This document shows, one piece after another, positions 27,588 to 35,948 of a stretch of 64,000 bases of DNA; positions within the stretch are counted from its first letter, which is position 1; each line of letters starts with the position of its first letter. Both the position numbers and the translations under genes were made by a program. The stretch lies in NCBI GenBank assembly GCA_030612725.1, contig JAUWNJ010000016.1, positions 1-64,000 on the forward strand, written 5' to 3'. This DNA is from Planctomycetales bacterium (GTDB lineage Bacteria; Planctomycetota; Phycisphaerae; SM23-33). The notes beneath the pieces are model-generated. The model ran no database searches. It saw only the letters and a program-made list of their open reading frames with translations, and was not told where the DNA came from.

Positions 27588-28601
27588 ATGAACACTATCC
27601 GGGAAGCAATCCGTGATATTATCAATGACCGCATCCTGCCATGGATCGAGCGCGACGGTATCAGTAATCTCATCCTGCCGGAGCAAATCACCCCCGCCGA
27701 CTGCGCCAGGCCGATAAAATGCAAACGACCATGCCTCGCGCAACACCGTGAGGGCGAACTTGGAATCGGGCTTACCGGCAATACGCCGTACTGCATAGAG
27801 AACAAAACGTTTATCTTCACGCCGGGGGCGATGATGCTCCTTCCGGCGAGAACTCCTCACGGGCCTGCTCAGACGAGACGACGGCTTATCAAAGACCTTG
27901 ACTACAATCAGCCTTCTTCGATGCTCTGGTTACTGAGTTATCCGTCGGGTGTATGGGTACAGGTTATTCGCATTATAGAAGATACGAATACGATGGAAGG
28001 AACTTATCCCTGCGTGCTTCTGGACCTTCATTTCAGCAAACTGATGGCCTGGTTGGTCGAAGAGGTCCAGTCCCGCCGACCCAATTACGCCGGCATCGGT
28101 CGGGGTACAATGATCGAGTTTATGGAGCGATGTCTGCGGGCAACCTCTACCGACGCCACCGTAGATATACTGGCCGTCCTTCCACAACCCCGGCGCCGTT
28201 CGACCTCATCTGTCCCGAGCAAAACCAAGGGGCTCACGACAGGCAAACAGACCAAGGCCAAGGCGAAACAAATCCCCGGTAAGGTTCAGGCCGCACAGGA
28301 ATTCATCCACTCAAACTACCCTATGCCCATCACACTGGACAACATTGCCGAATCGGCCGACAGCAGCCACACTCACCTCACCCGGCAGTTCAAGGCCGCC
28401 ATCGGCATGACACCCGTCCAGTACCTCCTGAACATCCGCATGGCCGCCGCCAGGCAACTTTTGCTGACCGACCTGAAGGTCTTCGAAGTGGCCCACATGG
28501 TCGGGATCGAAGACCACTGCTACTTCAGCCGACTCTTCCGACGAATCACCGGCGTCAGCCCCATCGCCTACCGCCTGAAAATGTCCAAAAAGGCCGAATA
28601 A
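27588..28601 (+). CDS. AraC-family transcriptional regulator
   Basis: A 337-residue regulator. The N-terminal two thirds is a probable cupin-like sensor domain (CLAQHREGELGIGLTG, FTPGAMMLLPARTPHG). The C-terminal 100 residues hold two helix-turn-helix motifs of the AraC type (ITLDNIAESADSSHTHLTRQF and FEVAHMVGIEDHCYFSRLFR). A Lys-rich linker lies between. Many such proteins control sugar-use genes. There is no ribosome-binding site before the ATG, which follows the hairpin element by 21 nt. Confidence 0.9.
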   Translation: MNTIREAIRDIINDRILPWIERDGISNLILPEQITPADCARPIKCKRPCLAQHREGELGIGLTGNTPYCIENKTFIFTPGAMMLLPARTPHGPAQTRRRLIKDLDYNQPSSMLWLLSYPSGVWVQVIRIIEDTNTMEGTYPCVLLDLHFSKLMAWLVEEVQSRRPNYAGIGRGTMIEFMERCLRATSTDATVDILAVLPQPRRRSTSSVPSKTKGLTTGKQTKAKAKQIPGKVQAAQEFIHSNYPMPITLDNIAESADSSHTHLTRQFKAAIGMTPVQYLLNIRMAAARQLLLTDLKVFEVAHMVGIEDHCYFSRLFRRITGVSPIAYRLKMSKKAE

Positions 28602-28672
28602 CGCCCAAATAACGCCCAAATCCGCGAAATTCCACAAAGTTGCATAGTCCAATGAAAAGGTTGAATCGTCCA

Positions 28673-28701
28673 TTGGCGATTTCGGGCTTTTGTGATATAA
28701 T
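28673..28701 (+). promoter_or_regulatory. Sigma-70-type promoter of the PEP-CTERM gene
   Basis: TTGGCG (28673-28678), a 17-nt spacer, then a perfect TATAAT (28696-28701). Transcription would start near 28708. Confidence 0.7.
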
Positions 28702-28726
28702 TCGGGCAGTGGGATGGAAGTCGTTC

Positions 28727-28879
28727 AATTGCAGATTGTGGATTTCAGATCGCGGATTTCAGATTAGCAAAGTCGAATTAAGAAAGGAGGTAAAACCATT
28801 GCGGATTGCGGATTGCGGATTTCGGACCTCTTTGTTTTTTCCTGGTCCCTAATCCCAAGTCCCAAGTCCCTAGTCCCTG
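28727..28879. repeat. Two-class word tract (GGATT then GTCCC words)
   Basis: Series of GATTGCGGATTGCGGATT words followed, after a pyrimidine-rich joint, by CCCTAATCCCAAGTCCC words. Same composition and order as 24027-24099. No complementary arm. Confidence 0.65.
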
Positions 28880-28963
28880 TTTTTAAAAGTGGAGTGTCTT
28901 TTATCGGCGGCGTGTTGCCGCCAAGGCGCTTCACGGAGGCTTCAGTATGTAAGGAGATGTAAA

Positions 28964-29707
28964 ATGAAAAATGCAATTGTTTTATTGGCAGTAGCAGCAG
29001 TATTGGGTCTCGTGGCCCTCCCGGCACAGGCCGGTTTGTTCAAACTGGACTTCGGGGACCACAGTTTTTCACTGTGCCCGAACCTGGATTGGGATGTGGT
29101 CGGTACTACGAGCGGAGGAACCAGGGTCATCAATCCGACGGACTACCTGCCTCACCTGCTTGTGGACTATCCGGGTCCCGACCCCATTAATCCCGGCAAC
29201 GAGGACAACGATGTAACCGTCACTATGTTGGCCGGGAGCGTAGCCCTGAGCACAAACGGCGCGCCGACGGTCGGCGCAACGTTCGACGGGATATACGTCC
29301 CCGTGCGTGCGACCGGTGACCCCGTCAATTGCCGCGTGTTTGACGATTATTTGTACATGGGATCGGGTGACACCGTCTTCGAGTTCAAGAACCTCGACGC
29401 CGGTACGTACAACGTAACCGTTTTCCAGGGCCGGGCAACCAGCCAGCAGGGCAAAATCTGGGTCGGCCCGACAACCGACAACGACCCGGACGCTCATAGT
29501 TACAATACCGGCAGTTACAGCAACGGTAGCGGCGACACCCCACTGCCATTCACCGTCAGCGATGGTGATTCCCTGTTCTTCGCCCACCACGAGGATAACA
29601 GCGGCGGCACCAGCGGGATGATCATCCGCCTGGTTCCCGAACCGGCGACACTGGCGCTGCTTGGCATCGGCGGAATCGGCGTCCTGTTGCGACGACGAAA
29701 AAAGTAG
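28964..29707 (+). CDS. PEP-CTERM sorting-domain protein
   Basis: A 247-residue exported protein. A signal peptide (MKNAIVLLAVAAVLGLVALP, cleavage after AQA) is followed by a beta-rich Gly/Asn/Asp-rich domain. It ends in the exact PEP-CTERM signal: VPEPATLALLG, a hydrophobic helix and LLRRRKK. Such proteins are processed by exosortase and usually released or attached at the cell surface. The ATG at 28964 has AAGGAGATGTAAA upstream. A strong terminator follows. The beta domain resembles rhamnogalacturonan-lyase-like or malectin-like carbohydrate-binding modules only loosely. Confidence 0.93.
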   Translation: MKNAIVLLAVAAVLGLVALPAQAGLFKLDFGDHSFSLCPNLDWDVVGTTSGGTRVINPTDYLPHLLVDYPGPDPINPGNEDNDVTVTMLAGSVALSTNGAPTVGATFDGIYVPVRATGDPVNCRVFDDYLYMGSGDTVFEFKNLDAGTYNVTVFQGRATSQQGKIWVGPTTDNDPDAHSYNTGSYSNGSGDTPLPFTVSDGDSLFFAHHEDNSGGTSGMIIRLVPEPATLALLGIGGIGVLLRRRKK

Positions 29708-29797
29708 TCCACGGATAGTACTCTGCGAAGTAGCAACACTTCGCTACGTAGCACGAGTTACACAAATAGTCAACAATTGGCAGTTGGTTTGTACTCT

Positions 29798-29841
29798 CAG
29801 TCCACGGAGTTTTTCTCCTTCTCCGTGGACTGGTTTTTTTT
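29798..29841 (+). terminator. Intrinsic terminator after the PEP-CTERM gene
   Basis: Perfect 12-bp arms CAGTCCACGGAG (29798-29809) and CTCCGTGGACTG (29821-29832), followed by one G and eight T residues. A textbook Rho-independent terminator. Confidence 0.92.
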
Positions 29842-29871
29842 ACCCTATGCCCTGCGCCCTATGTTTCACAA

Positions 29872-29899
29872 TTGCACCACGCGGTTCATCTGATATAAT
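29872..29899 (+). promoter_or_regulatory. Promoter of the HNH gene, leaderless start
   Basis: TTGCAC (29872-29877), a 16-nt spacer, then TATAAT (29894-29899). Only 6 nt separate the -10 box from the ATG at 29906, so the transcript should begin at the start codon. There is no Shine-Dalgarno sequence. Confidence 0.7.
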
Positions 29900-29905
29900 C
29901 ATATC

Positions 29906-30541
29906 ATGTTGACCGCATCGGCCAATCCGCTGAATGCCAATGTGTTAATGCTGAACAAGCATTATGCCGCCATTCGCATCATTCCCGCCCGCCGGGCGTT
30001 CAGCCTGCTGTACCGCAACCTTGCCGAAGTCGTCAGCATGGAGGACGACCAGTATCTGTCATACGATTTTAACTCCTGGCGAGAGGTAAGCGAGTTTCGC
30101 TCCCGGTACCAGCGTGACGGGCACGATTGGATCCGCTGCGTGCGGTTCGAGATTGCCGTACCGTGGATTGTAAGACTGATGTTCTACGATCGCCTGCCAC
30201 AACAGAGGGTCAAGTTCAATCGCAGGAACATCTACGCCCGCGACCACAGCCACTGCCAGTACTGCGGGAAACGCTTTCCGCTGCCCGAACTTAGCCTGGA
30301 CCACATCGTACCCCGAAGCCTCGGCGGAAAGGCCACCTGGGACAACGTCGTGTGCTGCTGTGTCGCGTGCAACGTCCGCAAAGGCGGAAGGACGCCAAGG
30401 CAGGCCGGTATGAAACTTATTACTACACCGGTCAAGCCGAAGCGTTCGCCTGTGATCCAGGTGCAACTGACGGGGGAAAAATACGCTTCCTGGAAGCAAT
30501 TCCTCAACGCCGCATACTGGAACGTGGAATTAAAAGAGTGA
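29906..30541 (+). CDS. HNH endonuclease-family protein
   Basis: A 211-residue protein. The HNH zinc-finger nuclease core is complete: CQYCGKRF, then LSLDHIVPRSLGGKATWDNVV, then a CCCVACNVRKGG second Cys pair. An N-terminal domain (to about 105) precedes it and a short tail follows. Standalone genes of this type are frequent in planctomycetes, and whether they act in DNA repair or in mobile-element biology is not known. It is predicted leaderless. The stop codon borders the nested hairpin element. Confidence 0.88.
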   Translation: MLTASANPLNANVLMLNKHYAAIRIIPARRAFSLLYRNLAEVVSMEDDQYLSYDFNSWREVSEFRSRYQRDGHDWIRCVRFEIAVPWIVRLMFYDRLPQQRVKFNRRNIYARDHSHCQYCGKRFPLPELSLDHIVPRSLGGKATWDNVVCCCVACNVRKGGRTPRQAGMKLITTPVKPKRSPVIQVQLTGEKYASWKQFLNAAYWNVELKE

Positions 30542-30758
30542 TTGTCAATTTCCGATTTTCAATTGACAAAGAGGAAGAAGAAAAAGAAGAGGAAGAAAAA
30601 GAAGATAGCGGGATTTCGGGGATTACTGGATTATGGGGATTGCAATCTTGTGAGAAGAAGAAAAAGAAAAAATCCCTGTAATCCGGTAATCCCTGAAATC
30701 CTGCTATTCTGTTTTTCTTTTTTTTTGTCAATCGAAAATCAAAAATCAAAAATCGGAA
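30541..30758. repeat. Nested word-repeat hairpin element
   Basis: Two hairpins sit one inside the other. Inner arms 30603-30641 and 30671-30710 are complementary series of GGGATTACTGGATT words. Outer arms (about 30543-30568 and 30726-30758) are complementary series of TTTCCGATTTTC words, one of them with an extra word copy. Purine-rich DNA between the left arms pairs with the T-run between the right arms. The whole 218 nt can fold into one long stem. It separates the convergent HNH and DUF1571 genes. Confidence 0.88.
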
Positions 30759-30759
30759 A

Positions 30760-31617
30760 TTATTTCAACTTCATCCCATTGGCTTTGGGCGTGAAGTCGT
30801 TTTCGGTCAGACCGACGTTGAATTCCACGTTGCTGTAGGAATATCGGCATGTTTCCTGGTCGTCCCAGTCTTTGGCCTTCAGTCCTATGGGGACGAGATG
30901 ATCGACATCAAGGTACCAGACGGTGGTTTTTGCGGGGTAGTCTTTTTTCGGCGGGAGGACGCGTTTGAGGACCATTACCTTGTGGGCCTTGGTCTTGTAT
31001 CCTTCGAATGTGAATTTTCCCTCGCCCCGACTTACTGCCAGTTCGTTCACTTTCAGAAGACTTTCCATTAAGCGTTTGAATCCGAAGAGCGTAACGGGTT
31101 TGCGTGTGTTGGCCATGGCGTCGGGTCCGTCGGGGGCACGTTTCACCGTACCGACCAGCGCCCCCAGGAATCCCTTGGGCTTGACCAGCATCTGCCCGCT
31201 ATATTTTCCTTCGATGTATAGTACCCGCTCGCCGGCGGGGGCGTTTTTCGTCCATCGCATCGCCACGGAGAACGGCTGATCGAGGAATTTTACCTGAATT
31301 TCCTGCTCTTTGCGGAATTTACCATTAATCCGCTCGTGCTTGGTAAATGTGCAGGTGTAATCCTGATAACTCTTGCTGTAATTTACCAATGCCTGCTTCA
31401 GGAGGGTTACATGGTCGGACCCGGCCAGACGTTCCAACTCCTTAAGCCGATCCTGGGAAACGCTCACACCCGGACTCCCTGCAATGGCCGTTACCTCCAT
31501 GCTGCTTCGGAAAGCCTCATGCTGAGTGCATTGAATGCAGAACATCGTCGCCAGCAGGATACCGACAACCAGGCGAATGCGATTATTTGTAGGGCGAATA
31601 ATTCGCTTTAGCACCAT
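30760..31617 (-). CDS. DUF1571-family lipoprotein-like protein
   Basis: A 285-residue protein. A signal segment (RLVVGILLATMFCIQC) suggests export with a possible lipobox Cys. The body has the DUF1571 pattern common in planctomycetes (YSKSYQDYTCTFTKHERINGKF, PFSVAMRWTKNAP, RVLYIEGKYSGQMLVKPKG), a curved beta-sheet resembling LolA-type lipoprotein carriers. A role in lipid or lipoprotein handling at the envelope is inferred from fold only. It is convergent with the HNH gene across the nested hairpin. Confidence 0.8.
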   Translation of the reverse strand: MVLKRIIRPTNNRIRLVVGILLATMFCIQCTQHEAFRSSMEVTAIAGSPGVSVSQDRLKELERLAGSDHVTLLKQALVNYSKSYQDYTCTFTKHERINGKFRKEQEIQVKFLDQPFSVAMRWTKNAPAGERVLYIEGKYSGQMLVKPKGFLGALVGTVKRAPDGPDAMANTRKPVTLFGFKRLMESLLKVNELAVSRGEGKFTFEGYKTKAHKVMVLKRVLPPKKDYPAKTTVWYLDVDHLVPIGLKAKDWDDQETCRYSYSNVEFNVGLTENDFTPKANGMKLK

Positions 31618-31816
31618 AGTTTTGAGCCTCTCAAGGCCTGTAAAACCAATCCGACCGGTACCTCCTCATACCACCAAGTCGGCATTACACTATAATCGGC
31701 ATAAACCGGCAATCAACTTTAGTTTTCCGCGCATAACAAAAGCCGGACAATTTGAAGGAATTATAGAGATGCCCGCATGGATTGCAAATTAAAAATTCCA
31801 AAAAAACACCCCCTTT

Positions 31817-31862
31817 CAATTGCAGATTGCGGATTGTGGATTGCGGATTGCGGATTTTTCGG
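31817..31862. repeat. Single-arm word tract (GGATTGCGGATTG words)
   Basis: Five variants of GATTGCGGATTGTGG in a row between the DUF1571 start and the htpX stop. Same class as 17669, 24027 and 28727. Confidence 0.6.
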
Positions 31863-31875
31863 TAATCCGGTCTTC

Positions 31876-32808
31876 TCACTGTGTCAGCGACATTAATCGG
31901 TTGATTCGCTCTTTAATGGGCGGGTGGGTGCTGAAGATGGATTCCGCTCTTTTTTCAAACCTTTTGATTGGGTGGACGATATAGAGGCTGGCTGTGGCGC
32001 GGTTGGCAACTTCGAGGACCTCCGGGTCGTCGGATATCCTCGCCAACGCATGAGCGAGGCCTTCGGGGTTGCGCGTCAGTTCGATTGCTGAGGCGTCGGC
32101 GAGGTACTCCCGCTGGCGGCTCATGGACATCTGGATTACGCGGGCAAGGATAGGGGCGATAATCGCCAGGACAATCGCGACAATGAGTATAATCAGTTGG
32201 CCCAGACCGCCGCCTTCTTTGCTGCTGCTGCGACGCCGCCCGCCGCCGAACCATAAACTCCGCAGAAACACATCGCACAGCATCACCAGCACGCCGACCA
32301 TCACCGCCATCAGCATCGCAAAGAGAATGTCGTAATTGCGGACGTGGCTCAATTCGTGGGCCATGACGCCCTGAAGTTCGTCGCGCTTGAGTTTCTGGCG
32401 CAGGCCTGTGGTAATGGCGACAATGGCGTTTTTCGGGTTGCGTCCGGTGGCGAAAGCGTTCGGAGCTGTGTCGTTGATGAGGTAAATCTTCGGCATGGGC
32501 AGGCCTGCGGCAATGCAAAGTTCATCAACCACGTTGAATAACTGCGGGTCGTCCGCCTTCTGGATTGGCCTGGCCTTGGAAATCGCCAGAACGGCCGAGG
32601 CTCCACCGAAATAACTGAACATAATCAGGATAAACGCCACAATCGCAGCCACGGCTGCGATGATAATCGAAAATGTCCAGTTTCCCCCGCCCCAGACCGA
32701 ACCAATCAGCAGGCCTATTCCGACGAACAACACAACAAATACGCTAATCAGCAGCCAGCTGTTGCGCTTGTTGCGGGAAATCAGTGTATGAAAGGTTTCA
32801 ATGGCCAT
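31876..32808 (-). CDS. htpX: HtpX-like M48 membrane zinc protease
   Basis: About 310 residues from the ATG at 32808; a TTG four codons earlier is an alternative. Two N-terminal membrane helices (about 20-40 and 48-75) precede the zinc motif HELSHVRNYD, and further hydrophobic segments follow. HtpX degrades damaged membrane proteins in the inner membrane. In many bacteria it is adjacent to lemA; here lemA lies 2.3 kb upstream on the same strand, split off by a polysaccharide-lyase-like gene. Confidence 0.92.
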   Translation of the reverse strand: MAIETFHTLISRNKRNSWLLISVFVVLFVGIGLLIGSVWGGGNWTFSIIIAAVAAIVAFILIMFSYFGGASAVLAISKARPIQKADDPQLFNVVDELCIAAGLPMPKIYLINDTAPNAFATGRNPKNAIVAITTGLRQKLKRDELQGVMAHELSHVRNYDILFAMLMAVMVGVLVMLCDVFLRSLWFGGGRRRSSSKEGGGLGQLIILIVAIVLAIIAPILARVIQMSMSRQREYLADASAIELTRNPEGLAHALARISDDPEVLEVANRATASLYIVHPIKRFEKRAESIFSTHPPIKERINRLMSLTQ

Positions 32809-32878
32809 TGGTTCGCTCAAAAATCAACAGGGAATTAACAGATGAATAATGAATATTCGATTAAATATATCAAGCCTT

Positions 32879-34933
32879 TCACCCGACAACCACTTTTCCT
32901 CGTCCCCGGCCCAGCTCGACCAGGCAGCGAGCGCTTAACTTCCTGCCCTTCCAGATCAAGCCGTCGAGCCGTTCGGGATTGAGAACGATTACGTCTGTAC
33001 CTCGCGGCGTCTTCACTTCGAAGGCTTCAGCCCGGAACAGTTCGGCGCCCTTCGCCTCAACCGGCCGGATCGTTACTTTCGGCGTCGCGCCCTTGAACGG
33101 ATACAGCAGCGTGGCGAACCCGACCGTCCCGGTGTACTCGGCAATCGGCATCCAACGCCTTGCCCGCAGGTAATATCTGTCCGACCAGGTGCTCTTGACG
33201 GTTACCTCGTCTCCGGCGAAGTCCACACCCGCCTCCAGACGACGGAGATTTTCTGTTCGCGCGTACGCCAGAACCATCGCCGGCCGGTCTTTCGTGCGTG
33301 CCAGGCCGGGGCCGGCGACCGTGAACGCAAACGGCGAATGCCAGTTCTGCGTAATAGCCAAACCCGCCGGTTCTGGACTTTCAAGACGACGAACCGAGTC
33401 AAAAACAAGCGAGTAACCCGGATCCTTGACGAACACCACCGTCCGCCGCACAACCGCGTTGGCGCTCTCGCTGCCAAGCCGGTAATACTTATAGGCCAAG
33501 TGGCAGGCGGAGAAGTAGTCAATCTCCGGGCTGGAGTGCCAGAATACGTCCCGTCCCCGGACATCGTCGGCGTCATCGGCCTCGAAGTGCTGCCCGTCAA
33601 TCGTAACGACGTTGTGATATTCCGGCGTCCTAATCAGCGTGTCGAGCGGATTGTCGTAACTGTCGAACCGCCCTGCCTCCTCGATCAGAGGCTGCCCCAG
33701 CGCCCAGAAATTCAGGTTGAGCACGTCCATGTGCGAGTGCCAACCGGCGAATTTACCGAAGGTGATGTTCAGATAGGCCGAAGCCGACTCGCCGCCGCCG
33801 TTGCGCATGATGGCGAATCCCGACGGTTTGAGCAGGCACGACCGGCTGCGGTCGATACCGAGGTCTCTGTCCGTACCTTTTGGGAAATACCGCAGGGCCT
33901 TGTCGATGATGTCGCTGCCGGAGCCGAGGTGGCAATCTCCATATTCGGGCTTGAGTTCGTCCGGGCCGAGCGTTCCGGCGAACCAGCGGAAGGCGTTGCG
34001 AATCTTCCGCAGGAAGTATCCCTGATCCTTGCCAAGCCCGCCTCGGCACTGCGCCATGTCATAAACGTCGCAGAACCCGCCGAGGCTCATGAAGCCGTAA
34101 CCCCAACACCTCTCGCCATGCCCGCCGTCGGAGAAAAATTCTCGCCGGAGATGTTCGAGAAGGTATCGCATCGCAGCCTTCTCCCAGCTGCGCGACTCGG
34201 AGAACTCCGGGAAAACTCGCGCCAGGCGGAAGAGGCCCGAACAGCCGGCGATCTGATGATTGCCCTCGCGATAAGACTTCTGGCATCGTTTGAGCGAACG
34301 CGCAAACCCCAGAAACAGTTTGACAAAGGCCTCGACCGTCCTGCCGGCAATCTCGCCCTCGTTGATCAGCGCCAGGTAGAGCGGAAGGAGCGTCCTGGTT
34401 TTGTTCCATGAGGTGAGTTCGTAATAAACCGGGTGGAGGCGCGAAACAGGCCTATTCAGCGAGTTTCGCGCGGCGTAATATGACTCGACGATACCGACCA
34501 GGCAGTCGCGATAACGCTCCTCGCGACGCTCGATAAACCGGCGCACCGCCGGGTTGAGCCAGGAGAGGTAATGGAAACCGTACCAGCCAATCCCGCCGAA
34601 AACGCCGCAATTCCAGTCAATCTTTGCCTTGAACTGTACCATGTGGTCCATGTAGCCTGCGATCTTGAGTTTCAGCACGTCCTCGGCTTTCTGGTATGGA
34701 TGGACCGGTTCGCGTTCGATGCGGTCGCGCTCAAGATCCCAGATGTCTTTCATGGCGACGCGGTGGTATTCAGCCAGCGACTTGTAGGCAGCGTCCTTCC
34801 TCCCCGCCAGGCCAAGACGAACCGCCTTTACCAGATGCTCAACGCCCTCGCCCTTGCTCGGTACGCGGATGTGCGACCAGAAATCCTTCTCGGAAATATC
34901 GCAGATGCTGTCAGGATAATTTTTGCTCTTCAT
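32879..34933 (-). CDS. Heparinase II/III-like protein
   Basis: A 684-residue protein with the two-part layout of heparinase II/III-like lyases: an N-terminal (alpha/alpha) toroid (to about 330) and a C-terminal beta-sandwich. The signature region AGWHSHMDVLNLNFWALG followed by PLIEEAGRFDSY is clear. These enzymes cleave uronic-acid-containing polysaccharides by beta-elimination. No signal peptide is visible. It is placed between lemA and htpX and preceded by a word-repeat hairpin, consistent with insertion into that pair. Confidence 0.82.
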   Translation of the reverse strand: MKSKNYPDSICDISEKDFWSHIRVPSKGEGVEHLVKAVRLGLAGRKDAAYKSLAEYHRVAMKDIWDLERDRIEREPVHPYQKAEDVLKLKIAGYMDHMVQFKAKIDWNCGVFGGIGWYGFHYLSWLNPAVRRFIERREERYRDCLVGIVESYYAARNSLNRPVSRLHPVYYELTSWNKTRTLLPLYLALINEGEIAGRTVEAFVKLFLGFARSLKRCQKSYREGNHQIAGCSGLFRLARVFPEFSESRSWEKAAMRYLLEHLRREFFSDGGHGERCWGYGFMSLGGFCDVYDMAQCRGGLGKDQGYFLRKIRNAFRWFAGTLGPDELKPEYGDCHLGSGSDIIDKALRYFPKGTDRDLGIDRSRSCLLKPSGFAIMRNGGGESASAYLNITFGKFAGWHSHMDVLNLNFWALGQPLIEEAGRFDSYDNPLDTLIRTPEYHNVVTIDGQHFEADDADDVRGRDVFWHSSPEIDYFSACHLAYKYYRLGSESANAVVRRTVVFVKDPGYSLVFDSVRRLESPEPAGLAITQNWHSPFAFTVAGPGLARTKDRPAMVLAYARTENLRRLEAGVDFAGDEVTVKSTWSDRYYLRARRWMPIAEYTGTVGFATLLYPFKGATPKVTIRPVEAKGAELFRAEAFEVKTPRGTDVIVLNPERLDGLIWKGRKLSARCLVELGRGRGKVVVG

Positions 34934-34951
34934 TATTTTAATCTCTCAAAA

Positions 34952-35044
34952 AATCAGCAGGGATGCAGGGGATACAGGGGATAAGGAGTAAATAAAAAAA
35001 AGAAAAAGTTCTTATCCCTTGTATCCCCTGCATCCCTGCTAATT
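34952..35044. repeat. Word-repeat hairpin element (GGGATGCAGGGGATAC words)
   Basis: Arms 34952-34985 and 35011-35044 are reverse complements at 32 of 34 positions. Each is made of GGGGATACAGGG words. The centre is A-rich. It lies between the heparinase-like start and the lemA stop, on a stretch transcribed in one direction. Confidence 0.9.
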
Positions 35045-35060
35045 CTGTTTGTGTTTGCCC

Positions 35061-35639
35061 CTAGAACTTCACCGCCGGTGCTTCGCGTTCGGCGGGTTCT
35101 TCTATCTCGAAGTAGTCCCGCGTCTGGAAGTTGAACATTCCGGCGATGACACTGTTTGGGAACGTTTCGCGGGCGGTGTTGTAAATCGCGGCAGTGTCGT
35201 TGTAGTGCTGACGGGAGAAGGCAATTTTGTTTTCTGTACTGGTCAATTCTTCCTGCAACTGCATGAAGTTCTGATTGGCTTTGAGGTCGGGATAGGCTTC
35301 GCTGAGGGCGAAGATTTGCTTCAGTGCGCCTGTAAGGAAGTTCTCGGCCTTTGCTTGGCCTTTCACGTCGCCGGGGCCTACGGCGATGGCGGCGTTACGG
35401 GCCTGGATAACGCGTTCGAAGGTCTCTTTTTCGTGGGCAGCGTATCCCTTGACCGTCTCGACGAGATTGGGTATCAGGTCGTAACGACGTTTCAACTGCA
35501 CGTCGATCTGGCTCCACGCCTCCCTGCATCGGATGCGCTTCTGGACCAGACTGTTGTAGATTCCGATAACAACAAAAATCACCAAAACGACAACGCCAAG
35601 AATAATCCAAACCGGAAGCATGTTCATTGCAATAACCAT
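35061..35639 (-). CDS. lemA: LemA-family protein
   Basis: A 192-residue membrane-anchored protein. One N-terminal helix (about 8-28) is followed by the typical LemA helical domain (YNSLVQKRIRCREAWSQIDV, QLKRRYDLIPNLVETVKGY). Function is not settled; it is often co-encoded with HtpX and linked to envelope homeostasis. AAGGGGA is placed correctly before the ATG. A CAGCAATCAGCG word tract follows upstream (35660-35690). Confidence 0.93.
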   Translation of the reverse strand: MVIAMNMLPVWIILGVVVLVIFVVIGIYNSLVQKRIRCREAWSQIDVQLKRRYDLIPNLVETVKGYAAHEKETFERVIQARNAAIAVGPGDVKGQAKAENFLTGALKQIFALSEAYPDLKANQNFMQLQEELTSTENKIAFSRQHYNDTAAIYNTARETFPNSVIAGMFNFQTRDYFEIEEPAEREAPAVKF

Positions 35640-35659
35640 TTTCGTTCCCCTTATAAAAA

Positions 35660-35690
35660 GCTATCAGCAATCAGCGTTCAGCAAACATGG
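35660..35690. repeat. Single-arm word tract (CAATCAGCGTTCAGC)
   Basis: Short tract of CAGC words just upstream of the lemA ribosome-binding site; same class as 7798, 9883 and 25791. Confidence 0.55.
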
Positions 35691-35734
35691 CAGTGAGTTT
35701 AGTATTTCGTCAACTTTAAATTCGTCAGCATGAT

Positions 35735-35811
35735 TATGCGACACAAAGACGCAGAGAGTAAAAAAAGAAAAAGATATAATTATTTCTTCGCACCTCTGTG
35801 TCGAATTATTA
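35735..35811. repeat. Word-repeat hairpin element (ACACAAAGACGCAGAG)
   Basis: Left arm (35739-35759) and right arm (35787-35803) are imperfectly complementary around an A-rich centre. It lies in the divergent gap between lemA and mutS2. Confidence 0.6.
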
Positions 35812-35948
35812 ACGCCCGAGTTTATTCACAGATTGAATCTTTACAGAACACTACTCCCCCAGCCCCATAAAAATCAAGATAAAACAACCAACAATGCCGC
35901 ATTTGTGGTAAAATATCGCAACGCCGTTTTTGATAAGAAAATCGGGGA

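Larger units (their letters stand above)
28602..28963 (+). other. Long leader and word tracts before the PEP-CTERM gene
   Basis: Contains a promoter (28673-28701) and about 255 nt of leader made largely of GGATTG-type words (28727-28830) then GTCCC-type words (28840-28879). A full-strength Shine-Dalgarno sequence, AAGAAAGGAGGTAAAACC, lies at 28780-28798 but is followed by a word tract rather than a start codon. The real gene has its own AAGGAG at 28951. Confidence 0.6.
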
